This document shows, piece after piece, positions 6,903-14,790 of a stretch of DNA of 64,000 nt. The notes under the pieces are model-generated. The model was given only the letters and a program-made list of their open reading frames with translations. It searched no databases and had not been told where the DNA came from. The translations under genes were made by a program, and so were the position numbers. How positions within the stretch are numbered: the first letter of the stretch is position 1; each line of letters begins with the position of its first letter. This stretch comes from SEAL01 sp032153715 (GTDB taxonomy: Bacteria > Patescibacteriota > Saccharimonadia > Saccharimonadales > Saccharimonadaceae), in NCBI GenBank assembly GCA_032153715.1, contig JALDYR010000001.1, positions 1-64,000 of the forward strand, read 5' to 3'.

Positions 6903-8322
6903 TACTACCAGTGTACCACTTGGTGTAGTGTTGGGTAACGTCGTGGGGATTGTCTAAAGTCATACTAACTGCCCTTCCGCCAACCTGAGTCGCAATAACC
7001 TCCCAATCAGCTGTAGCGTTACTGTCGTCGTGAAAATGATCAATGAATTCACTCCGTGTTTTTGCACGAGTTGTCTGCGGAGGGTTATGGTACCGAAAAT
7101 CAATCAGCTCAGCCTCTGGCATATGAGCCTTCCACGCTTTGCCGCGAAGCAACTGACCAATCCCTAGCTCGCCATATTCGCGATTGGTGTTAATGTTATC
7201 AAACTGACGATCTATTTGAGATACTTTTTTAGGTAGTTCGCTCTTTCTGACAGGATTATTATCCAAGTCGTGTCGCAATACCCTGCGCCGCGCAACCCAA
7301 TCAGCGCGATCAAACATCAGCTCGGGATCTGTCCTTAAATCATCGACAGCGGACTGCCATTCATTGAGCACTTTCTGCTCTTCTGGTGAAACACCGCGCT
7401 TAGCAGCAATCTTTTGAGCGCGTTGCAACAGACTCTCCTGAATACCCAATGCAGTTATCGTGGTGCCGTCTGATAGCGTATACACACTAGCCAACTTGTC
7501 GTCATGAGCAGTTTGCCGTGCGATTGTCTTCAGCGGAGCGTTGAGTCGCAGTCCTTCACCACGATACCCATTTTCTATAAGACCCAGCACCAAAGATATT
7601 GTCCCAAAACGCATCATAGACGCCCATGGCGACTGTGTGGGGTCGAGGATAGTGGCATGGACTCGTTTCCACTCCTGTCCAGCGAGCGGCTGATCCCTCA
7701 GGGAAATTACTGGATTTGGAATGATCCGATAGTCATCGTGCAATGAAATTGACTCATAACTTCCCACCGCAGCGTCCACGTTAGCGGTTAATGATTTTTG
7801 CGCAACTTTATGTTCAACCCGTCCATCACGATTCACTCGCGCCGTACCCGCTCCTGCGTACACGCTCATCGTTGCTAGGTGAACTCCGAGGGCGTAGAGA
7901 GTCTTTGTATCAATTTGCATCTTAGCGGCCGGACTACAAAAATTGACGTGGTATCCCCACGTATGATCTTCATCGTCTATGACACGCTTATTGAGTTTAA
8001 AATCTTCAAACAATCCGTCTTTCTTTGCATTAACAAAGCTGTCGAACACCACTCTCTCGCCGGCAATTTCATTCGCCACGGTTCCCATGATGGAGTCATC
8101 TTCCGGCGTCGCATATTCCGGATGGTCGCCAACATCAACGTACATGCAGCCGCCGTTTGTCGCCATGCGGCCAATCGTTTTTATTGTTTCTGGTTTATAT
8201 TGCTGGAATACTGTTGTCGCCTCAGTCCACCAAATTGGCCTAAAGTATTTTTCATTTTTCTTTCGCACATATGCAGACCACTCCATCTCGCTTCCTGTGA
8301 TGCGTGATCGTGCTTCGTTCAT
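6895..8322 (-). CDS. PafA/Dop family protein (Pup ligase / depupylase homologue)
   Basis: 475 aa, the usual length for PafA/Dop. Family signatures visible in order: TGSEMEW (9-15, cf. MGIETEFG), NGGCMYVDVGDHPEYATPE (56-74) with the catalytic-position Asp63, WGYHVNF (122-128), SLRDQP (207-212), KRVH (219-222), DWVARRRVL (341-349) and PPQTTRAKTRSEF (414-426). In Actinobacteria this family attaches or removes the protein Pup on lysines. The DVG-HPEYAT spelling is nearer PafA than Dop (DHAHPEYS). Deviations: Arg of NGAR is Cys59, Glu of HENY is Val126, and the GDSN loop reads LDPTQS. No pup, proteasome or Mpa gene is in the window. It is transcribed from a leaderless promoter divergent to the VOC gene. 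Confidence 0.85.
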   Translation of the reverse strand: MNEARSRITGSEMEWSAYVRKKNEKYFRPIWWTEATTVFQQYKPETIKTIGRMATNGGCMYVDVGDHPEYATPEDDSIMGTVANEIAGERVVFDSFVNAKKDGLFEDFKLNKRVIDDEDHTWGYHVNFCSPAAKMQIDTKTLYALGVHLATMSVYAGAGTARVNRDGRVEHKVAQKSLTANVDAAVGSYESISLHDDYRIIPNPVISLRDQPLAGQEWKRVHATILDPTQSPWASMMRFGTISLVLGLIENGYRGEGLRLNAPLKTIARQTAHDDKLASVYTLSDGTTITALGIQESLLQRAQKIAAKRGVSPEEQKVLNEWQSAVDDLRTDPELMFDRADWVARRRVLRHDLDNNPVRKSELPKKVSQIDRQFDNINTNREYGELGIGQLLRGKAWKAHMPEAELIDFRYHNPPQTTRAKTRSEFIDHFHDDSNATADWEVIATQVGGRAVSMTLDNPHDVTQHYTKWYTGSND

Positions 8323-8328
8323 AAACGT

Positions 8329-8358
8329 ATAATACTCCCGTTTTTCACATTTTTACAA
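8329..8358 (-). promoter_or_regulatory. Promoter of the PafA/Dop-hydrolase operon
   Basis: On the minus strand TTGTAA (8353-8358), 18 nt, TATTAT (8329-8334), then 6 nt to the ATG at 8322. No Shine-Dalgarno is visible. Its -35 overlaps the -35 of the divergent VOC gene. Confidence 0.6.
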
Positions 8359-8379
8359 GTTAGCAGTATATGCTATACT
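8352..8379 (+). promoter_or_regulatory. Promoter of the VOC gene
   Basis: TTTACA (8352-8357), 16 nt, extended TGC-TATACT (8374-8379). The ATG at 8390 begins 10 nt after the -10 box, so the mRNA is predicted to be leaderless. Confidence 0.65.
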
Positions 8380-8389
8380 TTATATAGTA

Positions 8390-9241
8390 ATGAAAAATAC
8401 ACCAACCTCACGCTTAACAGATGACTTGAGCCTAGAACCTTCCCAGCTATACGTCGGGAATTTTGAAAAGATGCTCAATTTTTACCAAACACAAGTTGGA
8501 CTCGATGTTCTTTCTAGTTCGAAAGACACCGCAGTGCTTGGCTGCAATGACACAGCGGCCATTGAACTTGTTTCGAAGCCAAAGCTGTCGTTCGCAAGCC
8601 CTCGTTCTGCTGGGCTGTTTCATAATGCCGTCGTGTATCAGTCACGTGGCGACCTGGCTAACACTGTCGGTAACCTCATCTACCAAGCGCCGGAATTATA
8701 CAGTGGCACCGGCGACCATCTCGTCAGTGAGGCGTTTTACTTCAATGACCCAGAAGGAAATGGCCTTGAACTCTATTTTGATCGGCCAAAAGAGACTTGG
8801 CAGTGGGTTAACGGCCAGGTAGCTATGGATACGCTCTACATCGATCCGCTTCAGTACCTTAATAGCTATGCCAGCGATACGCAAAAAAGTACCCGGCAAC
8901 TTGGCCATGTTCACCTGCGAGTTGGCGATATTGCTACGGCAAGAGCCTTTTACGTTGATCTGCTTGGCTTTGACGTGACCGCAGATATCGGCAGCGCGCT
9001 TTTTGTATCAGTAGGCGGCTACCATCACCATATCGGACTGAATACCTGGCTGAGCCAAGGTGCGAGTGTTAGGGCACCGAGCCTCGGCCTGTCTGAAGTC
9101 GCCATTACCCTTTCTAGCGATCACGATGTCAGTCAGCTCGCAAGTCGCCTAGAAACAGTGGCGCATCCTTTTGTCCATTCTCACGGAGTCCTGCGCGTTG
9201 ATGACCCATGGGGTAACACGCTCGTCTTTCGTGCTAAGTAA
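8390..9241 (+). CDS. Two-domain glyoxalase/dioxygenase (VOC) superfamily protein
   Basis: 283 aa with two paired beta-alpha-beta-beta-beta modules (about 10-135 and 160-283). The first contains FYFNDPEGNGLELYFDRP; the second GHVHLRVGDIATARAFYVDL and VDDPWGNTLVF, the typical VOC metal-ligand frame. The architecture is like CatE/YfiE-type extradiol dioxygenase relatives. Substrate unknown; candidates are ring cleavage, methylglyoxal or thiol-adduct detoxification. It is divergent from the PafA/Dop operon and convergent with rpsI, sharing a bidirectional terminator. Confidence 0.85.
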   Translation: MKNTPTSRLTDDLSLEPSQLYVGNFEKMLNFYQTQVGLDVLSSSKDTAVLGCNDTAAIELVSKPKLSFASPRSAGLFHNAVVYQSRGDLANTVGNLIYQAPELYSGTGDHLVSEAFYFNDPEGNGLELYFDRPKETWQWVNGQVAMDTLYIDPLQYLNSYASDTQKSTRQLGHVHLRVGDIATARAFYVDLLGFDVTADIGSALFVSVGGYHHHIGLNTWLSQGASVRAPSLGLSEVAITLSSDHDVSQLASRLETVAHPFVHSHGVLRVDDPWGNTLVFRAK

Positions 9242-9263
9242 TTTTAAATTCCATTAACAAAAA

Positions 9264-9293
9264 ACTCCCCTCTGATATAGAAGGGAGTTTTTT
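9264..9293. terminator. Bidirectional terminator between VOC gene and rpsI
   Basis: ACTCCC (9264-9269) and GGGAGT (9283-9288) flanked by A6 on one side and T6 on the other, so it can stop transcription from both converging units. It closes the alpha operon. Confidence 0.85.
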
Positions 9294-9309
9294 GTATGTC
9301 TCGTAGCGA

Positions 9310-9708
9310 TTAACGCTTTGAGTACTGTTCTCGCTTGCGCGCTTTTCGAAGACCGTATTTCTTGCGTTCTTTTTCGCGTGGATCGCGACGCAGGAAGTCA
9401 GCTTTCTTCAACGTGCTGCGAAGATCAGCGTGACCAACTGTGATTGCCTTAGCAATTGCAAGTTTGATCGCATCAACCTGACCAGCGATACCACCACCAG
9501 ATACACGGATCGTGATATCAAACTCTTTTTGCTTGCCAACGAGCGCTAGTGGATCGGTGACTTCTGCAAGTAGGGTTTTGTTGCCATCAAGGTATTCAGA
9601 TGCTGGCTTGTCGTTGATTGTAAGGTTACCCTTGCCAGTGTACAAACGTGCACGTGCAGTAGCAGCTTTACGACGACCAAGACCGTAGAAGTATTTACCT
9701 TCAGCCAT
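9310..9708 (-). CDS. rpsI: Ribosomal protein S9 (uS9)
   Basis: 132 aa, 30S head protein whose C-terminal tail reaches the P-site tRNA. GRRKAATARARLYTGKG and the conserved C-terminus ending YSKR identify it. It is the last gene of the alpha operon, 2 nt after rplM, and is followed by the bidirectional terminator. Confidence 0.97.
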   Translation of the reverse strand: MAEGKYFYGLGRRKAATARARLYTGKGNLTINDKPASEYLDGNKTLLAEVTDPLALVGKQKEFDITIRVSGGGIAGQVDAIKLAIAKAITVGHADLRSTLKKADFLRRDPREKERKKYGLRKARKREQYSKR

Positions 9709-9710
9709 GA

Positions 9711-10151
9711 TTATTTAACCTCAACTTTCTCTGGAGTTTGTGCAGTATGAGCGTGCTCAGTACCAACAAAAACTTTCAGACGCTTCATGCGCTCAGGAGA
9801 TAGCTTGTTTTTAGGAAGCATACCCTTTACAGCGGCTTCGATGATACGCTCTGGGAACTTCTCGCGAACTTCTTCAAGACGTGCATCTTTGATACCACCA
9901 GGGAATCCTGAGTGACGGTAGTAAATCTTTTGCTTTTCCTTGTTACCCGTTACAACTGCTTTTTCAGCATTGATAACGACAACGTAGTCGCCACCATCCA
10001 TGTGTGGGGTGTAGCTTGGCTTGTATTTGCCCGTAAGGTACGTTGCAATTTGACTAGCAACGCGACCAAGTGGAGCTTCACTAGCGTCTACAAGGATCCA
10101 GCGGCGAGAAATTTCGCTTGGTTTCTGTGAGTAAGTCTTTGCGTTAACCAT
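9711..10151 (-). CDS. rplM: Ribosomal protein L13 (uL13)
   Basis: 146 aa, early-assembly 50S protein. RWILVDASEAPLGRVAS and GKYKPSYTPHMDGGDYVVV are the family hallmarks, with PERMKRLKVFVGTEH at the C-terminal side. It overlaps rplQ by 1 nt. Fusion of rplM-rpsI to the alpha operon after rplQ is common in bacteria. Confidence 0.97.
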   Translation of the reverse strand: MVNAKTYSQKPSEISRRWILVDASEAPLGRVASQIATYLTGKYKPSYTPHMDGGDYVVVINAEKAVVTGNKEKQKIYYRHSGFPGGIKDARLEEVREKFPERIIEAAVKGMLPKNKLSPERMKRLKVFVGTEHAHTAQTPEKVEVK

Positions 10152-10543
10152 TACGCCTTTGCCTCCTCTTTAGGAGTAGTCTTGATTTCGTCAACGAATT
10201 CAATTGTTGCGAGCTGTGCACCGTCACCAATACGGAGACGAGTACGTTGCACACGAACGTGACCACTAGTTCGGCCAGTCAGCTGAGGTGCGATCACATC
10301 AACCAGCTTGAATGCAGCTGCCTGTGTAGACAGTTTTGCAATAACCTGGCGACGAGAGTGCAAATCACCCTTCTTAGCCTTTGTAATAACTTTTTCTATA
10401 TAACGCGTCAGCTCTTTAGCTTTTGGCAGAGTAGTCTCGATCTTGCCATGCTCGACGAGACTCGTAGCCAAGCCCTTCAGCAGCGCGCGGCGCTGGTCGC
10501 GTTCGCGACCAAATTTGCGCCCTTTGTAACCGTGTCGATGCAT
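10151..10543 (-). CDS. rplQ: Ribosomal protein L17 (bL17)
   Basis: 130 aa, 50S protein near the exit tunnel. The N-terminus MHRHGYKGRKFGRERDQRRA and LVEHGKIETTLPKAKELT match L17. It lies 3 nt after rpoA, the classical rpoA-rplQ pair. Confidence 0.97.
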   Translation of the reverse strand: MHRHGYKGRKFGRERDQRRALLKGLATSLVEHGKIETTLPKAKELTRYIEKVITKAKKGDLHSRRQVIAKLSTQAAAFKLVDVIAPQLTGRTSGHVRVQRTRLRIGDGAQLATIEFVDEIKTTPKEEAKA

Positions 10544-10546
10544 GAC

Positions 10547-11470
10547 CTAAAGTTCCAATTCTGCTAATTTATCTTTTACTTCATCAAGTGCTTTTGAACC
10601 AAAGCCCTTTAGTTCGCGCAGATCCTGCTCGGTAAGTGTTACCAAGTCATGAACTGTACGGATATCATTGTTTACCAATGCGTTTGCAGTACGAGCGGTA
10701 AGGTTCAACTCTTCGATTGGAGTGTTGAGTTCACTTGCTTCTTCTTCGTTTGACTGACCAAGTGCTGGTGCAGCTTCAACTGTAGTACTGCCAGCTAGTG
10801 CTGTGTACTGATTAACCAAGATAGCTGACGCTTCTTCGAATGCTTCACGTGGAGTGATCGCACCGTCTGTATCAACAGTAAGAAGGAGCTTGTCGAGGTT
10901 TGTTTCTTGACCAACACGAGTGCTATCAACCTTGTAGCGTACGCGAAGTACTGGGCTGAATACTGCATCAAGTGCAATCATGTCGCTGTGAAGACGATCA
11001 ACGCTTGAGTCTTCGATAGTGCGGTAACCACGGCCAGCTTCAACAACGAGGTCGATAACAACTGACTTCTTAGGATCATCAATAGTAGCGATGACCTGGT
11101 CTGGGTTTACTACTTCTACGTCAGCAGTCACTTTGATGTCACCTGCAGTAATAACGCCGGCACCCTTTTTCTCGAGGCGGAGTTCTACAGGCTGGTCAGT
11201 GTGAACCTTTAGACGAACGTTCTTCAGGTTGAGCATGATGTCAACAACATCTTCTTTCACGCCAGGAACTGTCGTAAATTCATGTGTCGCGCCTTCGATG
11301 CGGAAAGCAACGATCGCAGCGCCTTCGATGCTTGAGAGCAGAACACGACGAAGGCTGTTGCCAAGTGTGTTTCCGTAACCAGCATGGAGCGGTTCAATCA
11401 CAAATTCAGCACTGGTAGTACTGTTCTCGTTGACAGCAGCGAGCGCAGGGTTGTGAATAACATTAGACAT
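10547..11470 (-). CDS. rpoA: RNA polymerase alpha subunit
   Basis: 307 aa. The N-terminal dimerisation domain has HAGYGNTLGNSLRRVLLSS, and the C-terminal helix-hairpin-helix domain has LNLTARTANALVNN and LRELKGFGSKALDEVK. The linker is acidic (about 235-245). The alpha dimer seeds assembly with beta and beta', which are encoded in this window. It is embedded between rpsD and rplQ. Confidence 0.98.
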   Translation of the reverse strand: MSNVIHNPALAAVNENSTTSAEFVIEPLHAGYGNTLGNSLRRVLLSSIEGAAIVAFRIEGATHEFTTVPGVKEDVVDIMLNLKNVRLKVHTDQPVELRLEKKGAGVITAGDIKVTADVEVVNPDQVIATIDDPKKSVVIDLVVEAGRGYRTIEDSSVDRLHSDMIALDAVFSPVLRVRYKVDSTRVGQETNLDKLLLTVDTDGAITPREAFEEASAILVNQYTALAGSTTVEAAPALGQSNEEEASELNTPIEELNLTARTANALVNNDIRTVHDLVTLTEQDLRELKGFGSKALDEVKDKLAELEL

Positions 11471-11485
11471 TTTGAATGCTCCTTA

Positions 11486-12106
11486 TTAGCGTGAGTAGTA
11501 CTCAACGATTAATTGTTCGTTAATATCAGCTTCGGCTTCTTCGCGCTTTGGCAGACCAGTAACGCTAATAGTTAGCTTCTTGTGGTCAGCTTTTAGCCAG
11601 CTTAGTGGGCCTTGGATAGAATTCTTCACAACATCATCAATTTGCGTAAAGTAACCAGACTTTACACTCTTTGGACGAACAACTAGCTCATCGCCAGCCT
11701 TTAGACGGATTGATGGGATATCGACACGCTTGCCGTTAAGCATAAAGTGACCGTGGCCTACCAATTGGCGGGCAGCACGACGACTTGTTGCAAAACCTGC
11801 GCGGTATACAGCATTGTCCAGACGTAGTTCTAGAAGTTGGAGCAAGTTTTCACCAGCAAGACCTTCTTTACGGCGAGTTGCTTCGTTCATCAAACGAGCA
11901 AATTGCTTTTCAAGAAGACCGTATGTGCGGCGAACTTTTTGCTTTTCACGGAGCTGAGTCGCGTACAAGCTTGGCTTGTTCTGACGACCATGAGCGTGCT
12001 GACCTGGGATGCCAGCTTTCTTTGCCATGATTTTGTGCGCTTTAGGATGAAGCGCGTAGCCTTCACGGCGAGACTGCTTGACGATTGGAGATGTATCTCG
12101 TGCCAT
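11486..12106 (-). CDS. rpsD: Ribosomal protein S4 (uS4), cysteine-free form
   Basis: 206 aa, 16S-binding assembly initiator. LRLDNAVYRAGFATSRRAAR plus the S4 domain (about 98-160) identify it. The N-terminal Cys4 zinc cluster of many S4 proteins is missing; it reads as a Cys-free form. It may autoregulate this operon, as S4 does elsewhere. It is 15 nt before rpoA. Confidence 0.97.
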   Translation of the reverse strand: MARDTSPIVKQSRREGYALHPKAHKIMAKKAGIPGQHAHGRQNKPSLYATQLREKQKVRRTYGLLEKQFARLMNEATRRKEGLAGENLLQLLELRLDNAVYRAGFATSRRAARQLVGHGHFMLNGKRVDIPSIRLKAGDELVVRPKSVKSGYFTQIDDVVKNSIQGPLSWLKADHKKLTISVTGLPKREEAEADINEQLIVEYYSR

Positions 12107-12108
12107 AG

Positions 12109-12501
12109 TTAAGCCCTTCGTGCCTTTCGTGGACGAACGCCACCATGAGGTACGCCAGTCACGTCTTTAATACTGTCGACAGTAATGTCAAAACCACCGA
12201 TGGCGCGGATAGCCGCGTCACGACCAAGACCTACGCCCTTGACGAATACGTCAACGCTAGAGAGACCGTGAAGTGATTTAACTGCTTCAGCAGCTTTTTC
12301 AGCAGCAACCTGTGATGCATATGCAGTTCCCTTTTTGCTTCCGCGGAAACCACAAGCACCTGCGCTGCTTGCTGCGAGTACATTACCTTTTTTATCCGTA
12401 AACGTAACAATTGTATTGTTAAACGTTGCCTGGATGTGCAGCTGACCAGAAGGAACTGATCGGCGCTGTTTCTTACGAGTTGAAGTTTTTGCTTCTGCCA
12501 T
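12109..12501 (-). CDS. rpsK: Ribosomal protein S11 (uS11)
   Basis: 130 aa, 30S platform protein. HIQATFNNTIVTFTDKKGNV and the C-terminal DVTGVPHGGVRPRKARR are diagnostic. It is 2 nt before rpsD. Confidence 0.97.
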   Translation of the reverse strand: MAEAKTSTRKKQRRSVPSGQLHIQATFNNTIVTFTDKKGNVLAASSAGACGFRGSKKGTAYASQVAAEKAAEAVKSLHGLSSVDVFVKGVGLGRDAAIRAIGGFDITVDSIKDVTGVPHGGVRPRKARRA

Positions 12502-12515
12502 AATCTTATTCCTTT

Positions 12516-12902
12516 CTACGTCTTAGACGCTGCCTTCTTTTGTGTACCGCCGACGGCAACTGCTTTACCCTTACGAGTTCGTGCATTCGTACGAGTACGT
12601 TGTCCGTTTACTGGAAGTCCTGCTTTGTGTCGCAAACCGCGATACGCATTGACGTCCTTCAAACGCTTAATATTATTGGTCACCAAGCGCTGTAGGTCGC
12701 CTTCGGTCGTATAGTCGGCATCGACTATCTCGCGAATACGTTGTTCTTCAGCCTCGGTGAGATCTTTCACCCGAGTGGTCGGCTCAACTTTTGCCGCCGC
12801 AAGGATGGTCGATGCAAATTTTGGACCGATGCCGTAGATATACGTCAAAGCGATCTGAACTTGCTTTTCTGATGGGATTACAACCCCAGAAATTCGAGCC
12901 AT
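12516..12902 (-). CDS. rpsM: Ribosomal protein S13 (uS13)
   Basis: 128 aa, 30S head protein that contacts the 50S in bridges B1. ARISGVVIPSEKQVQIALTY, YRGLRHKAGLPVNGQRTRTN and a basic C-terminal tail are visible. It is 2 nt after rpmJ. Confidence 0.97.
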   Translation of the reverse strand: MARISGVVIPSEKQVQIALTYIYGIGPKFASTILAAAKVEPTTRVKDLTEAEEQRIREIVDADYTTEGDLQRLVTNNIKRLKDVNAYRGLRHKAGLPVNGQRTRTNARTRKGKAVAVGGTQKKAASKT

Positions 12903-12904
12903 GC

Positions 12905-13021
12905 TTAACCCTGCCTTTGCTTATTCTTAGGTTTTTTCTTGTTGATGATCCGTAAAACACCCTTACGGCGAACTATCTGATCATCAGGACTGATTTTTTT
13001 GACACTCGCACGAACTTTCAT
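12905..13021 (-). CDS. rpmJ: Ribosomal protein L36 (bL36), zinc-free form
   Basis: 38 aa, ATG 13021 to TAA 12905-12907. It begins MKVRASVKKI and ends KPKNKQRQG as in L36. The CxxC...C...H zinc ligands are replaced (ISPDDQIV and RIINKKKPKN), making this a C-minus paralogue. Position between infA and rpsM is canonical. Confidence 0.93.
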   Translation of the reverse strand: MKVRASVKKISPDDQIVRRKGVLRIINKKKPKNKQRQG

Positions 13022-13052
13022 GAACGCCACAAACTCCAGTTTTCCTTTAAAT

Positions 13053-13277
13053 TTAATCCTTCAAGCGGAAGCTGATTCTGCCCTTAGTAAGATCGTAAGG
13101 GGTCAACTCAACTTCTACCTTATCGCCTGGTACCAAACGGATGTAGTGCTTGCGCATTTTACCCGATATATGGCACAGGACACTATGACCATTCTCTAAT
13201 TCCACCTTAAATTGAGTATTAGGCAGTGCTTCCACTACCTTACCTTGCAATTTAATAACTTCTTTTTGACTCGCCAT
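13053..13277 (-). CDS. infA: Translation initiation factor IF-1
   Basis: 74 aa, OB-fold protein that occupies the A site during initiation. Core features VVEALPNTQFKVELENGH, CHISGKMRKHYIRLVPGD and LTKGRISFR are present. The frame is open to 13316, but ATG 13277 gives the normal N-terminus MASQKEVIKLQG. It is the first gene of the alpha operon with a strong promoter right upstream. Confidence 0.96.
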   Translation of the reverse strand: MASQKEVIKLQGKVVEALPNTQFKVELENGHSVLCHISGKMRKHYIRLVPGDKVEVELTPYDLTKGRISFRLKD

Positions 13278-13292
13278 AGTTAACAGTGGTTG

Positions 13293-13321
13293 ATTATACA
13301 CCAAATTTTGGTCCACGTAAA
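13293..13321 (-). promoter_or_regulatory. Alpha-operon promoter
   Basis: Minus strand TTTACG (13316-13321), 17 nt, TATAAT (13293-13298), then 15 nt to infA ATG. It drives infA through rpsI. Confidence 0.75.
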
Positions 13322-13338
13322 GTGTCTAAAGAGATAAT

Positions 13339-13363
13339 CTTCACGGAATTACCTGCCGTGAAG
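13339..13363. repeat. 8-bp dyad upstream of the alpha-operon promoter
   Basis: CTTCACGG (13339-13346) and CCGTGAAG (13356-13363) with a 9-nt spacer, located 18 nt upstream of the -35 box. There is no T-run on either side, so an operator is as likely as a terminator. Confidence 0.45.
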
Positions 13364-13423
13364 CCATAATTAATAAACCTATTGTAACAAAGCTAGCCAA
13401 ACCGTCAAGATATTGACATAATA

Positions 13424-13466
13424 CTCATCTCTCTACATCTAATTAAATTAGATACACAGAGATGAG
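13424..13466. repeat. 43-nt perfect-arm dyad in the orphan-infA gap
   Basis: CTCATCTCT (13424-13432), 4 nt, ATCTAATT (13437-13444), centre A, AATTAGAT (13446-13453), 4 nt, AGAGATGAG (13458-13466). The structure has exact two-tier symmetry with equal 4-nt internal mismatched bubbles. It lies 40 nt past the stop of the 13506 gene. It could be a terminator stem or a dimeric repressor site. Confidence 0.55.
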
Positions 13467-13505
13467 GACAGAGGAGAAATGATTCCGCCACCCCCACCTC
13501 GCACC

Positions 13506-13925
13506 TTAATTTCGCTGACGCCCCATGTTGCCAAAAGCGACATTATACATTGGACGGTCGATATTCGGGAAGCACGTAGCGGTAAAAGTGAGGTCGGAGT
13601 GGTCGAGATCAAATTGAATCTTCACAACCTTTAGGACCTCAAGCCGAAGTCGGCGAGAAAACTCATGGACTTGCTCGTCGAAAAAGCAATGGATCATTTT
13701 GTCGAGCTTGTAGCATGCCTGCTGATTGCCGAGCGCGTCCTGCAACGTGAACTGCTGATCCAGCCAGTGTAGAATATTGACGCTGTGCTGGTCCTGCTCG
13801 ATACGCTCTTCGAGCAACCGCAAAACCCATTCGAGTGTTGCGTTCTGGCCTTCGATTTTCGAACGGTGCAGGATATCAAAGGCAGCCGAAATGCGGTGCT
13901 CGCATCCAATCATGGTAGTCATCAT
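13506..13925 (-). CDS. Orphan protein between sortase and infA, unknown function
   Basis: About 139 aa. GAGGAG five nt before ATG 13925 sets the start (MMTTMIGCEHR), although the frame runs to 14087. Soluble, His/Asp/Glu-rich helices in the first half (EHRISAAFDILHRSK, LRLLEERIEQDQHS) and beta-like C-terminus. No known family recognised. It occupies the place where adk and map are found in many bacteria between secY and infA. Confidence 0.6.
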   Translation of the reverse strand: MMTTMIGCEHRISAAFDILHRSKIEGQNATLEWVLRLLEERIEQDQHSVNILHWLDQQFTLQDALGNQQACYKLDKMIHCFFDEQVHEFSRRLRLEVLKVVKIQFDLDHSDLTFTATCFPNIDRPMYNVAFGNMGRQRN

Positions 13926-14013
13926 GACTCCTCTGTCGATAGGTACACTCATGCGCGTTGCATCAGATAGAACAGTTATATCAGACCTCGGCCGATATCT
14001 AAAGCATAGCCGT

Positions 14014-14706
14014 TTAGTCAATCGCGACAGCGCGAAGCATAATGCGCTTATCAAAGACCTTGTCGCGCGGCACCCAATTGCCCGCACAAGTAATCAGGCT
14101 TAGACTCTCTTTACCATCTTCGACTGGAAGTAGCATTTTTTTCATGCCAGTCTCGTTTGCTTCTTTCAAAGACATCGTTTCGTTTTCGACGACATTGTAT
14201 GTAAACTTCTTGCCATCGCCGCGCTCAATAATGATTGTATCGCCCGGACTTAGCGCATCTAGGCTAGCGAATACGCCGTCACGCGTTGCACCGCCATTAT
14301 GTCCGTCAATGACAACAGCGCCAGTACCAGATCCTGGCAGCGCGCTTTTGTTGTACCATGCTGTATCGCTGATATTCTTTGGCGTATCAATCATATTATT
14401 TTTTGTCAGACCAACCGACATGACGCGGGCGTTTGTAATGTTCAAGGCAGGGATGCTGATATAACGTGGCTGCGATGCTGGTACGACATGCTTTTCAACC
14501 TGCTCGTCAGTTACAGGAGTTTCATCAATGTTCGGATCCGCCATGGCGCTTGCTGGTACTGGAAGAAGCGGTGGCTTGTCGCCAGCCGTATACCAGCGGT
14601 AACCAAACCACATGCCCATGATAATAAGCGCAACCACCAGAACTGCCGCTACCCATCGCAAAAATGATCGCTCTTTTTTAGCTTGTATACTTAACCCCGG
14701 CACCAT
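14014..14706 (-). CDS. Sortase-family transpeptidase
   Basis: 230 aa. An N-terminal signal anchor (about 17-36) is followed by the sortase barrel. Catalytic His136 lies in VIDGHNGG, Cys207 in LITCAGNW and an Arg (221) in FDKRIMLRA, with FASLDALSPGDTI between. Sortases attach surface proteins or pilins carrying LPxTG-like signals. No LPxTG protein is seen in this window, so the substrate is unknown. A TATACT box 11 nt before the ATG suggests a very short leader. It sits between secY and infA. Confidence 0.88.
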   Translation of the reverse strand: MVPGLSIQAKKERSFLRWVAAVLVVALIIMGMWFGYRWYTAGDKPPLLPVPASAMADPNIDETPVTDEQVEKHVVPASQPRYISIPALNITNARVMSVGLTKNNMIDTPKNISDTAWYNKSALPGSGTGAVVIDGHNGGATRDGVFASLDALSPGDTIIIERGDGKKFTYNVVENETMSLKEANETGMKKMLLPVEDGKESLSLITCAGNWVPRDKVFDKRIMLRAVAID

Positions 14707-14737
14707 ATTATTTCCAGTATACCAATATTGCTTATGA

Positions 14738-14773
14738 AAAACAGCTCCTCACATCCATGAAGAGCTGTTTTAT
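14738..14773 (-). terminator. Terminator of the S10-spc operon after secY
   Basis: AAAACAGCTC (14738-14747) pairs with GAGCTGTTTT (14762-14771). It is 20 nt past the secY stop and, read on the minus strand, ends in a T-run. Confidence 0.8.
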
Positions 14774-14790
14774 TATCAACAATCTTGATA

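Noticed and set aside
7879..8332. Two plus-strand frames over 110 aa
   Set aside because: Antisense to the well-supported PafA/Dop-family gene; no promoter or ribosome-binding site.
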